From Thermoproteota archaeon (GTDB lineage: Archaea > Thermoproteota > Methanomethylicia > Methanomethylicales > B66-G16), in contig QMQV01000017.1 of NCBI GenBank assembly GCA_003649085.1, positions 1 to 21,796 of the forward strand: 21,796 nucleotides of DNA, in the 5' to 3' direction. A model generated the notes under the pieces. That model had not been told where the DNA came from. It searched no databases and saw only the letters and a program-made list of their open reading frames with translations. Made by a program: the position numbers and the translations under genes. Positions 14,342 to 21,143 of this stretch are shown here, piece after piece. Each line of letters starts with the position of its first letter. Within the stretch, counting starts at the first letter, position 1.

Positions 14342-16144
14342 TCATTTCGCTTCAATCTCAGCTGATATGTAGAAGTACTCTCCTAGCTCTTTCTGATAGC
14401 GGTCAAGCCAAGAACCCTCTTTGTTGACTCTAGGCCTCCCCGTGTTGGGATCTCTTCTAAACGTTATGCCTACCTCTTTTAAGAACTTGTTCATACCCTC
14501 TCTTAGCCCGAGAGGTGAAGATGCTCTACCCGTCACACCTGGCGAGCCTGAAAATACTACGAGTGTATCGGCTAGTAGATCAAGCATTATCAAGTCATGT
14601 TCAACAACAAAAGCGGCTACCTCTTTTTCCTCAACTATTCTATTAAGTACGTGCGCTACGGCAAGCCTCTGTTCAATATCTAGGTGAGCACTAGGCTCAT
14701 CTAATAAGTAGAGGTCTGCTTCCCTGAGAAGACATGAAGCTATGGCAACACGTTGTAATTCACCGCCACTTAGGGTATCGACTGGGCGGTCAAGTAAAGG
14801 CTCTAACCCTAAAGGCTTTATCACTTCAGCTAAAATCCACTGCTCAGTTAAAGCGTGTTGATTAATCTTAGTTAAGACCTCTCTTACCGTCTGCGAAGTT
14901 AAAGGGGCTATGTATTGAGGTTTATAGCTTATTTTAAGGCCAGGGGTCAAAGTGTATCCTTCATCGGGCTCTAACAACCCAGCTAAGAGCTTTACAAATG
15001 TCGTTTTTCCAATACCGTTTGGTCCTAATATGCCTACGATCTCACCCCTATGAACTTCGCCGCTAGCTACTTCAAGTTCGAAAGATCCCAATTTGACACG
15101 CATGTCACTCCAGGACGCTGCTCTCTTCTCCTTAATTGAAACACTAGAGTGTGGAGCTAATCTAAAGTAAACTGGCTTTTCTCTAAATCTAAGGTTTTCA
15201 TCTGGCAGGTATCCGTCTAAGTAGAGGTTAATACCTACGCGTACTCCATGCGGGTTTGATACTATTCCATAGACCCCTGGTTTCCCATAAAAGATACAGA
15301 CTTGATCTGAAAGGTAGTCCAATACAGCTAAGTCGTGTTCAGCTACTAACACGTATTTGTCTTCTCTCACTAAGCTTCGTATTAGCTGAGCAACCTTTAT
15401 CCTCTGCTTCACATCTAGGTAGCTTGATGGCTCATCAAAGATGTACACATCAGCTTTTCTAATAGTTACTGCAGCTATAGCGACTCGCTGTAGCTCGCCA
15501 CCACTTAATACTCTGATATCCCTATCAAGTATTGCTTTGAGGTCTAGAGCTTCTACAACTTCATTTAATTTGCCTTTCTCATCAATTTTATTGAGAAGAT
15601 CCCCGACTTTGCCTTTAACGACTTGAGGTATTTTATCTACGTATTGTGGCTTAAACGCGACTTTCACCTTTCCCTCAGAGAACCTTTGAAAGTAAGGTTG
15701 TAACTCAGAGCCTCTAAAAAAGCGTATTATTTCAGACCAACTTGGAGGATCTTCGTAATCCCCCAAATTAGGTTTAATTTCTCCAGCTAATATTCGCAAG
15801 GCTGTTGATTTGCCAACACCGTTAGGACCTATTAAGCCCACAACGAGACCTTTCTTCGGTATTGGAAGCCCGTATAGCTTGAACATATTTGCCCCATACC
15901 TGTGAACACATCGCTCCTCAAGCTCGTCAGGTAGGTTAACTATAGTTAGCGCCTTAAATGGGCATTTTTTAACGCATATTCCACATCCAGTACAGATATC
16001 TTCTGAAATCAATGGTCTATTGGCTTCCTCGTCAAACTTTATCGCTTCTTTACCTGACCTTACAAGTGGACAAAAGCGGACGCACTCCTTTAAACACTCG
16101 TTAGGCTTACAGAATTCCCTGTCAACTACGGCTACTCTTGCCAA
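14342..16144 (-). CDS. abce1: ABCE1 / Rli1 ribosome-recycling ATPase
   Basis: This roughly 600-aa soluble twin-ATPase splits the ribosome after termination. Numbered from the longer GTG frame at 16153: the N-terminal iron-sulfur domain has eight cysteines (C15, C20, C24, C28 and C54, C57, C60, C64) for two 4Fe-4S clusters. NBD1 has GPNGVGKST (about 109-117) and LSGGELQRVA; NBD2 has GPNGIGKTT and a second LSGGELQRVA. DEPS Walker B boxes and AEHDL/VEHDL switch histidines are present in both. The helix-loop-helix and hinge regions look normal. The TTG at 16144 is preferred because AGGTGA lies 6 bases before it, while the GTG at 16153 is part of that ribosome site. The next gene, htpX, starts 43 bases after the stop. 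Confidence 0.97.
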   Translation of the reverse strand: MARVAVVDREFCKPNECLKECVRFCPLVRSGKEAIKFDEEANRPLISEDICTGCGICVKKCPFKALTIVNLPDELEERCVHRYGANMFKLYGLPIPKKGLVVGLIGPNGVGKSTALRILAGEIKPNLGDYEDPPSWSEIIRFFRGSELQPYFQRFSEGKVKVAFKPQYVDKIPQVVKGKVGDLLNKIDEKGKLNEVVEALDLKAILDRDIRVLSGGELQRVAIAAVTIRKADVYIFDEPSSYLDVKQRIKVAQLIRSLVREDKYVLVAEHDLAVLDYLSDQVCIFYGKPGVYGIVSNPHGVRVGINLYLDGYLPDENLRFREKPVYFRLAPHSSVSIKEKRAASWSDMRVKLGSFELEVASGEVHRGEIVGILGPNGIGKTTFVKLLAGLLEPDEGYTLTPGLKISYKPQYIAPLTSQTVREVLTKINQHALTEQWILAEVIKPLGLEPLLDRPVDTLSGGELQRVAIASCLLREADLYLLDEPSAHLDIEQRLAVAHVLNRIVEEKEVAAFVVEHDLIMLDLLADTLVVFSGSPGVTGRASSPLGLREGMNKFLKEVGITFRRDPNTGRPRVNKEGSWLDRYQKELGEYFYISAEIEAK

Positions 16145-16203
16145 TAAAGTCACCTAGTGAAAAGCGCTTGTCTCTAATTTTTTGCGTGAAGTTAGCTTAA
16201 ACG

Positions 16204-16494
16204 CTACTCTTCGTAACCTTCTCCAGACTCTTGTTCTTCTGCGGCAAAGCTCTCTAAGAAAACTTCATAATACTCCTGCAATAGCTCTCTTTCCTCTTCT
16301 TTACGCCTTTTAGCTCTAGGCTCCTCTACAATTATGGTTTTACGCCTCTTCTCTTCTTCAACTTCTTGAGTAACTCTATATCCCTTCATGTCCTTAGCTA
16401 TCTTCTTAAAGCCACATGATCTACAGACTAGGTATACCTTCTCGTTCTTTTTCTCGGGCACCAGCATTTTACCACATTTAGGACAGAATTCCAC
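16204..16494 (-). CDS. RPB9/TFS-like N-terminal zinc ribbon protein
   Basis: This 96-aa protein starts with FCPKCGKMLVPEKK...LVCRSCGFKK, the N-terminal zinc ribbon shared by RNA polymerase subunit RPB9 and archaeal TFS (C4, C7, C24, C27). The C-terminal TFIIS-type ribbon that stimulates transcript cleavage in TFS is absent. A charged helical part with KRRK and RAKRRKEEERELLQEYY replaces it, followed by an acidic tail. It is therefore either an RPB9-like polymerase-associated factor or a generic zinc-ribbon protein, not a normal TFS. The GTG start at 16494 has an excellent GGAGGT 6 bases upstream. It lies between the Glu/Trp microprotein and ABCE1 on the minus strand. Confidence 0.8.
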   Translation of the reverse strand: MEFCPKCGKMLVPEKKNEKVYLVCRSCGFKKIAKDMKGYRVTQEVEEEKRRKTIIVEEPRAKRRKEEERELLQEYYEVFLESFAAEEQESGEGYEE

Positions 16495-16508
16495 GCGTTA
16501 ACCTCCCC

Positions 16509-16515
16509 AAAAAAA
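16509..16515 (-). terminator. T7 tract between microprotein and RPB9-like gene
   Basis: Seven consecutive T residues on the minus strand lie 17 bases after the microprotein stop codon and directly before the GGGGAGGT ribosome site of the next gene. Archaeal RNA polymerase can terminate at such runs without a hairpin. Because it precedes another gene, termination here would be partial and would set the ratio of the two products. No strong stem is seen next to it. Confidence 0.4.
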
Positions 16516-16531
16516 TTGGAGAAAAGAGCTT

Positions 16532-16663
16532 TTACCACTCCTCCTCTTCTTCCTCCCACTCTTCCTCTTCAGGCCACTCCTCTTCTTCCTCTTCCTCTAG
16601 CCACTCTTCTTCCTCTTCTTCGAATTCCTCCCATTCCTCCTCTTCTTCGAACTTAAAGGGCAT
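16532..16663 (-). CDS. Glu/Trp-repeat acidic microprotein, 43 aa
   Basis: The minus strand encodes MPFKF followed almost only by glutamate with tryptophans at 11, 21, 30, 36 and 43, plus single F, L and P residues. The last residue is Trp and a TAA follows. GAA and GAG are mixed irregularly, so the run is not a simple expanded trinucleotide; this points to selection on the protein. GGGGG lies 6 bases before the ATG and a CTTAAATAATACC box lies about 50 bases upstream, so it has a full expression context. With about 30 acidic residues and one lysine it must be disordered at neutral pH unless bound to metal or a basic partner. It is upstream of the RPB9-like gene, whose C-terminal region is Lys/Arg-rich. 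I know of no family with this composition. Confidence 0.72.
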   Translation of the reverse strand: MPFKFEEEEEWEEFEEEEEEWLEEEEEEEWPEEEEWEEEEEEW

Positions 16664-16751
16664 AGAGAGCCCCCGTCGAGCTTTTGCGCCAAAACTTGGG
16701 CGGTGTGGTATTATTTAAGCCTATCGACTAACTCTTATCTGAGGAAGCTAG
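16664..16751. promoter_or_regulatory. Divergent promoter, microprotein / Sua5
   Basis: The 88-base gap contains TATTATTTAAGCC (16709-16721). On the plus strand it is about 35-40 bases before the Sua5 ATG. On the minus strand it reads GGCTTAAATAATA about 50 bases before the microprotein ATG. One AT-rich element may serve both. Confidence 0.5.
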
Positions 16752-17402
16752 ATGCAGTCCTTGAAGAGAGTTAAAATTTCCTTAGAAGATTTGCCAGATG
16801 ACTTGTTAAAAGAAGCGGTTAAGGTAATAAAACGTGGTGGTGTTATAGTATATCCGACAGATACAGTATATGGCTTAGGCTGTAACCCCTTTGACGAGGC
16901 GGCAATTAAGAAGATCTTTGAAGTTAAGAAGCGCGATCTTGGTAAACCGATACCTCTGTTAGTAAGCGACTTTAAGGTTGTCGAAAAATTGGCATATGTG
17001 AATGAAGCTGCCCGTAAAGCTATGGAAGCTTTTTGGCCTGGGGCTTTAACGATATTGGTTAAGGTTAGAAGAAACGTTGTTCCAAAACTTATTACGGCAG
17101 GATCAGATAAAGTGGGCTTACGCATACCTAACTGTAAAGCAACTATTAAGCTTATTCAAGCTATTGGGGGAGTAATTACTGGTACTAGTGCAAACATCTC
17201 GGGTGAAGATGCTCCGAGCACTGTAGACCCAATTATTAAACAGCTTGGAGAAAAAGTTGACTTGATTTTAGATGCTGGGAAGACTCCGATTTCCATACCC
17301 TCAACTGTAGTTGATTTATCTGAAGAGCCTTTTAAGATAGTGAGAGAAGGCGCTATAAGCAGAGAAGTGCTAGTTAAAAAGCTTAACATTAAGGTGGTGT
17401 GA
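16752..17402 (+). CDS. L-threonylcarbamoyladenylate synthase, Sua5/YrdC family
   Basis: This 216-aa enzyme makes threonylcarbamoyl-AMP from threonine, bicarbonate and ATP, the first step of the universal t6A37 tRNA modification. The YrdC fold is clear: GGVIVYPTDTVYGLG (about 30-44), KKRDLGKPIPLLV (58-70) with the conserved KxR and KP elements, FWPGALTILVK, VGLRIPNC, and TGTSANISGEDAPS with the SxN motif. It ends near the YrdC domain, lacking the C-terminal Sua5 domain, so it is the short form. The ATG at 16752 follows GAGG with 7 bases between. The next gene, a THUMP protein, starts 6 bases after its stop. The KEOPS subunit Cgi121 acting in the next t6A step lies 560 bases further, on the other strand. 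Confidence 0.95.
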   Translation: MQSLKRVKISLEDLPDDLLKEAVKVIKRGGVIVYPTDTVYGLGCNPFDEAAIKKIFEVKKRDLGKPIPLLVSDFKVVEKLAYVNEAARKAMEAFWPGALTILVKVRRNVVPKLITAGSDKVGLRIPNCKATIKLIQAIGGVITGTSANISGEDAPSTVDPIIKQLGEKVDLILDAGKTPISIPSTVVDLSEEPFKIVREGAISREVLVKKLNIKVV

Positions 17403-17408
17403 TGTAGT

Positions 17409-17951
17409 TTGTTAAGAGACTTTAATCTTTTAATATTGACAGGTAGAGGTAATGAAAGCAAGTGTTCATCTGAGCTTTGGTTCATATTGAGAGAAGTGGG
17501 TATATCAGAGCAGGTTATTGATCGCACAGATTTTTCTGGCCTTTTAGTAGCTAAGGTGAATGTTGATCCCTTCAAGGCTATTAAAATGCTGAGAGAGTAT
17601 GTGGTGAAGAGACCTTGGGATATACGCTACTTATTAAAAGTTACACCAATTGAAATTGTAGTGGATACTAGCTTAGGCAATATCTTTGAAGCTGCTAAGA
17701 AGCTAGCGTCAAAGATTAGTGAAGAGGAGACTTATCGAGTTACCGTGAATAAAAGAGGCGTGGATTTGGAGACTTCTAGCCTAGTAGAGGCTGCGGCTAA
17801 AGCTGTTAACAGAAAAGTGGACTTAAAAAAGCCGGATAAGATTTTACTAGTTGAAGTTTTAGGCTCAGTTACTGGCTTGTCTGTTGTTAGAGAGGAGGAC
17901 ATTTTATCGATATCCAAGATTAAGGAGCGTTACCTAAAAGGCGAGGAATAA
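17409..17951 (+). CDS. THUMP-domain protein, Tan1-like
   Basis: This 180-aa RNA-binding protein has an N-terminal alpha/beta domain (LLILTGRGNESKCSSELWFIL) and a C-terminal THUMP domain (about 75-175) with TYRVTVNKRGVDLETSSLVEAAA, VDLKKPDKILLVEVLGSVTGLSVV. The size and layout match archaeal homologues of yeast Tan1, which helps the acetyltransferase make N4-acetylcytidine in tRNA. No catalytic domain is fused, so it should act as a tRNA adaptor. The start is TTG 17409; the ATG just before it runs straight into TAG. A GGTGGTG ribosome site overlaps the end of the Sua5 gene. It stops 10 bases from the convergent Cgi121 gene. Confidence 0.85.
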   Translation: MLRDFNLLILTGRGNESKCSSELWFILREVGISEQVIDRTDFSGLLVAKVNVDPFKAIKMLREYVVKRPWDIRYLLKVTPIEIVVDTSLGNIFEAAKKLASKISEEETYRVTVNKRGVDLETSSLVEAAAKAVNRKVDLKKPDKILLVEVLGSVTGLSVVREEDILSISKIKERYLKGEE

Positions 17952-17961
17952 AACAGAGGGG

Positions 17962-18540
17962 TCACTTCAATAGGTCAACTTCAGCTACTCTCTCTAACAC
18001 GCTCTTAATAACTAGGTTGTTTAACTCTTCACCTTTGTAAAGCTCATCACATAAATGCTCTTTAAGCTTCATGATTTCCAACATCTTCAATGCCTTTTCT
18101 CTATTAATTTCAAGTATGGAATCGTCTTCTAGAAGACCTTCCTTAAAGGAGTTGAAAACTGTTGTCACAATCTCTTTCGTAAGTTTTTGGTCTTCACTAG
18201 CTATGAAGAAGACAACGTCACGCGCTCCTTGCTTAATGCCTATCAGCTCTATCGCTTGCTTTATTTGGCTTGTAAAAGCGGCATATAGCACCATCTCCAT
18301 GGAGAGGTTTTTGCTGATGTTTCGCGTTTCCTTAAAAGCTTTTAATGCATGTATGAAAGCAGATAGTAAGTGTTGATGCGTCGCTATTAATTCTGGATTA
18401 AAGGCTTGGATCACTACACCATGCTCATGACGTTTAAGCCTATCTAAAAGCTCCAATGCTTTACTTCCATCGACGTTTTTGAGACTAAGAATTGTTATAT
18501 GATAGACTTTCCCATTAAACTCAATCTTCTCCTCAATCAA
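17962..18540 (-). CDS. cgi121: KEOPS complex subunit Cgi121
   Basis: This 192-aa subunit is part of the KEOPS complex that transfers the threonylcarbamoyl group to A37 of tRNA; in archaea Cgi121 binds the tRNA 3' end and the kinase Bud32. Diagnostic parts are VVIQAFNPELIATHQHLLSAF (about 42-62), the helical stretch ISKNLSMEMVLYAAFTSQIKQAIE (75-98) and GIKQGARDVVFFI (101-113). The C-terminal part (about 115-192) extends beyond the core with extra helices. The start is TTG 18540, two bases after the phosphoribosyltransferase stop, with GAGG 10 bases upstream. Bud32, Kae1 and Pcc1 are not in this window. Confidence 0.87.
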   Translation of the reverse strand: MIEEKIEFNGKVYHITILSLKNVDGSKALELLDRLKRHEHGVVIQAFNPELIATHQHLLSAFIHALKAFKETRNISKNLSMEMVLYAAFTSQIKQAIELIGIKQGARDVVFFIASEDQKLTKEIVTTVFNSFKEGLLEDDSILEINREKALKMLEIMKLKEHLCDELYKGEELNNLVIKSVLERVAEVDLLK

Positions 18541-18542
18541 TT

Positions 18543-19118
18543 TTAAAATTCCTCTAGTAGTTTATCGACAACGTGCCTTCTTAAGCCCATGTTTACTAGC
18601 CTGCTTAATATTTGATCTCTTGATAAGCCTTCACCTCTCCAGTTTTTCAATAGATTTTTCATGGTCTCCTTAACTTCCCATGGGTAAATTACCCAGCCTG
18701 AGACTACTTCGGCATAGTAGTCTGGCTTTATCTTTGACCAAGGCTTTAAGTGGAGAGTTGCAGTTTTAACCACTTTTGCACCTTTATGTTGTACATGTTG
18801 CTTTGCTTTTAACAAGCTGCTTCCACTATCTGCCACGTCGTCTACTATCAAAACCTTTAAATCTTTAACTTGAACAGTTAGTGGCTGCGTTATTAATGGC
18901 TCAGAGCTGTGCTCTCTTATTCCTTTATAAAACTCTACCTTGATGCTCGTTATGTTCGGTATTTCTAAGTAGTCTGATAACAGCCTCGCTATAATCCAGC
19001 CCCCTCTAGCTACACCAACTATGATATCTGGAAGAAAGCTCTGCTTTAATAAGGAAAAGAGCTTTAATGATAAGTTTTCAATATCTTCCCACGTTACTAC
19101 CACAAAGGACTGCTCCAA
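18543..19118 (-). CDS. Phosphoribosyltransferase (purine PRTase-like)
   Basis: This 191-aa type I PRTase has the PRPP-binding signature VLIVDDVADSGSSL, a preceding VGVARGGWIIARLLSDYL (PPi loop region) and a hood-like C-terminal part with GWVIYPWEVKETM. It resembles archaeal hypoxanthine/xanthine/guanine salvage enzymes; the base specificity cannot be read. After the PRTase domain is a small helical tail (about 165-191, LSRDQILSRLVNMGLRRHVV). The frame extends to TTG 19130, but TTG 19118 has GGTGG 5 bases upstream and gives a better N-terminus (EQSFVVVTWEDI), so it is preferred. It lies between the MoaD-like gene and cgi121 on the same strand. Confidence 0.85.
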   Translation of the reverse strand: MEQSFVVVTWEDIENLSLKLFSLLKQSFLPDIIVGVARGGWIIARLLSDYLEIPNITSIKVEFYKGIREHSSEPLITQPLTVQVKDLKVLIVDDVADSGSSLLKAKQHVQHKGAKVVKTATLHLKPWSKIKPDYYAEVVSGWVIYPWEVKETMKNLLKNWRGEGLSRDQILSRLVNMGLRRHVVDKLLEEF

Positions 19119-19172
19119 GGGGGCCACCAAAGTTTTTTCGAGTTTGAAGAGCTTATAGCTGTTTAAAGTTTT

Positions 19173-19457
19173 TTATCCTCCATGTACTGTAGGTAAGAAA
19201 ACCACTTCGTCACCATCGCTTAGCTTAGCGCTTTTATGTCCCAATAATCTGGCGTCTACCCCATTAATGAAAACTAAGATGTCTGGTCTGAGCCATCTGC
19301 TTTCATGGCTTATGAAACGGTCGACGAATTGTTTAGGTTGTGTGCGTGTAAGATATTCAACTAATTGCTCAAGAGAGTTTATTGAAGGGTCTACTAGAAG
19401 TTCAGGGCTTGAAGCAAGGGGTTTAAGTACAGCTAAGAATTTGACTCTTATTGGCAT
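19173..19457 (-). CDS. Ubiquitin-like sulfur-carrier protein, MoaD/SAMP family
   Basis: This 94-aa beta-grasp protein has the MoaD pattern: IRVKFLAVLKPLA at the start, NSLEQLVEYL in the helix region, DILVFINGVDARLLGHKSAKL, DGDEVVFLPTVHGG at the end. The C-terminal Gly-Gly is the site that becomes thiocarboxylated or conjugated. Such proteins supply sulfur to molybdopterin or tRNA thiolation, or act as archaeal protein modifiers (SAMPs). No activating E1 or MoaE is in the window, so the role cannot be chosen. It follows the SerK-like gene with a gap of 6 bases, with GAGGT about 11 bases before the ATG, so the two are one operon. Confidence 0.9.
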   Translation of the reverse strand: MPIRVKFLAVLKPLASSPELLVDPSINSLEQLVEYLTRTQPKQFVDRFISHESRWLRPDILVFINGVDARLLGHKSAKLSDGDEVVFLPTVHGG

Positions 19458-19463
19458 TGACTA

Positions 19464-20333
19464 TCAATACCTCTTAAAAACTAACACATCTTCCGTATAT
19501 ACGCGGTCTTCAATCTTAGTATATGGAGGTTTCCTCTCAAAGAAACCTTTTGATAAGTGTTCCATTAAGAGCGATGAAGCCTTTTCTTTATCGCTTTGAG
19601 AGTAGAGTATTGATAGTGGGATGTTAAGATATAGGGGGCGAGAGGGTATTATGTGTCGAGTCGATTTTGGAGGATATAGAAGTCCTTTGAGCGCTACAGC
19701 CCTCACATCCTCTTTAGATATTGGAGGAGGAATTAGTAGCATTGTAGCTTGTTTTCCAAAAATCGCTTGTAGTGCGCTCCTCACGTCGCTTAAGTACTGT
19801 ATGCTCAGGCCTGCTTGTATAATTAAATGTTCAATGCATTTAAGCTTCTGATAAGCTTCTATTGAGCAGTTAAACTCCATGAACTTGGCTAAGACTCCGT
19901 CTCTTGATAAAATACAGAAGGCTACCTTCCTTGATTTTATGAGGTCGCCGATTTGACGTAAGTCTATGGATTCGAGCTTCTCATTTCTAGCTAGATAGTT
20001 TAAGACCTCATTGGTTCTTTGAGAATCTCCACATGCTAGTCTATACCAGACTTCTACCTTGACTTGTGGAGAGTCGTAATCTATTGCGCATATTGGGATG
20101 AAAGATGCTTTCAACAAGTCTTTTAACGCAACAAACCTGTGGCTACCATCTAGTACCGTAAGTGTTTTGCTATCCACTATTACTGGGTTTTTAAGTAAGT
20201 TATCTCTCCTTATCTGATCTGATAGATTGGACAGCAGGCTGGGTATGGTTTCTTCGTGAATTTTAAGAAGGTGTGCATGTTCAAGCTCTATATGCATTGG
20301 TACCTGTGATTGGTGTATGATAAAGCGAGACAA
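19464..20333 (-). CDS. ParB/Srx-fold protein, SerK-like free serine kinase
   Basis: This roughly 290-aa protein has an N-terminal ParB/sulfiredoxin-type domain: HAHLLKIHEETIPSLLSNL with the glutamate that in Thermococcus SerK is catalytic (about 30), NPVIVDSKTLTVLDGSHRF with the nucleotide-binding DGxHR (65-69, numbered from the GTG at 20342), and an extra C-terminal part ending with PPKSTRHIIPSRPLYLNIPL. The layout matches SerK, an ADP-dependent enzyme that phosphorylates free serine for cysteine synthesis, and the related SbnI. A DNA-binding ParB is unlikely since no HTH is seen. TTG 20333 has AGGTG 6 bases upstream and is preferred; the frame opens at GTG 20342. It is followed by the MoaD-like gene. 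Confidence 0.75.
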   Translation of the reverse strand: MSRFIIHQSQVPMHIELEHAHLLKIHEETIPSLLSNLSDQIRRDNLLKNPVIVDSKTLTVLDGSHRFVALKDLLKASFIPICAIDYDSPQVKVEVWYRLACGDSQRTNEVLNYLARNEKLESIDLRQIGDLIKSRKVAFCILSRDGVLAKFMEFNCSIEAYQKLKCIEHLIIQAGLSIQYLSDVRSALQAIFGKQATMLLIPPPISKEDVRAVALKGLLYPPKSTRHIIPSRPLYLNIPLSILYSQSDKEKASSLLMEHLSKGFFERKPPYTKIEDRVYTEDVLVFKRY

Positions 20334-20342
20334 GGTTTTCAC

Positions 20343-20461
20343 CTTTTATCCGTGGAGGTGCTTATCTTCATCGTACTAGCCTACTCAGAGCAGGTCAACT
20401 TCTTCATCCAAAGTAGGTATGCTTTAACGCAGAAATAAATATGTTATGTGCCTTAGGTGTT
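20343..20461 (-). promoter_or_regulatory. Gap between eS17 and SerK-like gene, possible promoter
   Basis: The minus strand shows CATATTTATTTC near 20436-20447, a TATA-like element about 105 bases before the SerK-like start, predicting a leader of roughly 75 bases. A short frame (20339-20371, ten codons) lies in that leader, but there is no other support for it. No hairpin terminator is obvious after eS17. Confidence 0.3.
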
Positions 20462-20716
20462 TTAGGCTTCTTCTGCAGCAGAAGGCTCTTCTGATGGAAG
20501 TGTCGCCGTTACAGTAGGTTTAGCCTCTCTTGCCTTTATTACCATGAGCCTAGTTACGTATCCAGCTACTCTATTCCTAAGTTTCTTAGTAACTCCAGGC
20601 AAATACTCTTTAACTAATTGCTTATTCTTCTCGAAATCTGTTGAAAACTGGTCGGGATATCTTTGAATAAGCTCAGCCGCAAGGCGCTTGACTTTCGCTG
20701 GTCTTACCTTACCCAT
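20462..20716 (-). CDS. rps17e: 30S ribosomal protein eS17 (S17e)
   Basis: This 84-aa archaeal/eukaryotic small-subunit protein begins GKVRPAKVKRLAAELIQRYP, then FEKNKQLVKEYLPGVTKKLRNRVAGYVTRL, the standard eS17 sequence. An acidic/Ala-rich C-terminal tail (PSEEPSAAEEA) follows. The ATG at 20716 has AGGTG 8 bases upstream, and a CTTATAATT box at 20759-20767 is correctly placed. It is the first gene of the minus-strand run toward serK, with 128 bases between. It is divergent from the histone gene. Confidence 0.97.
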   Translation of the reverse strand: MGKVRPAKVKRLAAELIQRYPDQFSTDFEKNKQLVKEYLPGVTKKLRNRVAGYVTRLMVIKAREAKPTVTATLPSEEPSAAEEA

Positions 20717-20851
20717 GCTTATTACACCTTTTAATTTTTAATTCAATGCACAAAATTCAATTATAAGAGCTTTTCGTAAATGCTTAAGCACCTTATGGTC
20801 GTCAATGTTTAAAGTAAAACGCATAGACTATTTATCTCGGTGGGAGAAACT
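20717..20851. promoter_or_regulatory. Divergent promoter region, eS17 / histone
   Basis: The AT-rich 135-base gap has two candidate boxes: minus-strand CTTATAATT (20759-20767), about 47 bases before the eS17 ATG, and plus-strand TTTAAAGTAA (20808-20817), about 38 bases before the histone ATG. Both imply leaders of 15-25 bases. Confidence 0.5.
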
Positions 20852-21070
20852 ATGCCGGAGATAGCTTTAGCTCCATTTGATAGAATTCTAAGAAAAGCTG
20901 GCGCTGAACGTGTGGGTGAAGATGCGTTAGAGGCTTTAAGGGATGTTGTAGAACAGATAGCCCTTGAAATAGCCAGAGAGGCTGTTATCTTCGCTAAACA
21001 CGCAGGTAGAAAGACCGTGATAGCTGATGATGTCAGGTTAGCAAGCAGGAGGTATATGTCTTTTAGGTAA
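20852..21070 (+). CDS. Archaeal histone
   Basis: This 72-aa histone-fold protein wraps DNA as dimers and longer filaments. The three-helix fold is visible: APFDRILRKAGAERVGEDAL, a long second helix (EALRDVVEQIALEIAREAVIFAKHAGR) and KTVIADDVRLA. The RKT and DD pair near residues 52-58 corresponds to the conserved loop-2/helix-3 DNA-binding and dimer region. There are no long tails. The frame opens at GTG 20840, but ATG 20852 has GGTGGGAG 5 bases upstream and gives the standard N-terminus, so it is chosen. Presence of a histone alongside PolB1 argues against Sulfolobales. Confidence 0.96.
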   Translation: MPEIALAPFDRILRKAGAERVGEDALEALRDVVEQIALEIAREAVIFAKHAGRKTVIADDVRLASRRYMSFR

Positions 21071-21088
21071 GTGGCTTATTATAGAAAT

Positions 21089-21098
21089 GCATATATAG
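21089..21098 (+). promoter_or_regulatory. TATA box of the thermosome gene
   Basis: GCATATATAG is a strong box A about 50 bases before the thermosome ATG, predicting a leader of about 25 bases carrying AGGGGG (21128-21133). No clear heat-shock regulator repeat is seen around it. Confidence 0.6.
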
Positions 21099-21143
21099 AA
21101 GTGTAAGTTTACCCATCTCGACAATCTAGGGGGATGGCTTGAA

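Noticed and set aside
16534..16656. Polypurine tract read as a simple repeat or triplex-forming element
   Set aside because: The codon mix and regularly placed TGG codons fit a coding region better than a simple repeat; a triplex role is not excluded but has no separate support.
17156..17575. Minus-strand 139-aa frame across Sua5 and the THUMP gene
   Set aside because: Opposite strand of two well-supported genes; low-complexity and no motifs.
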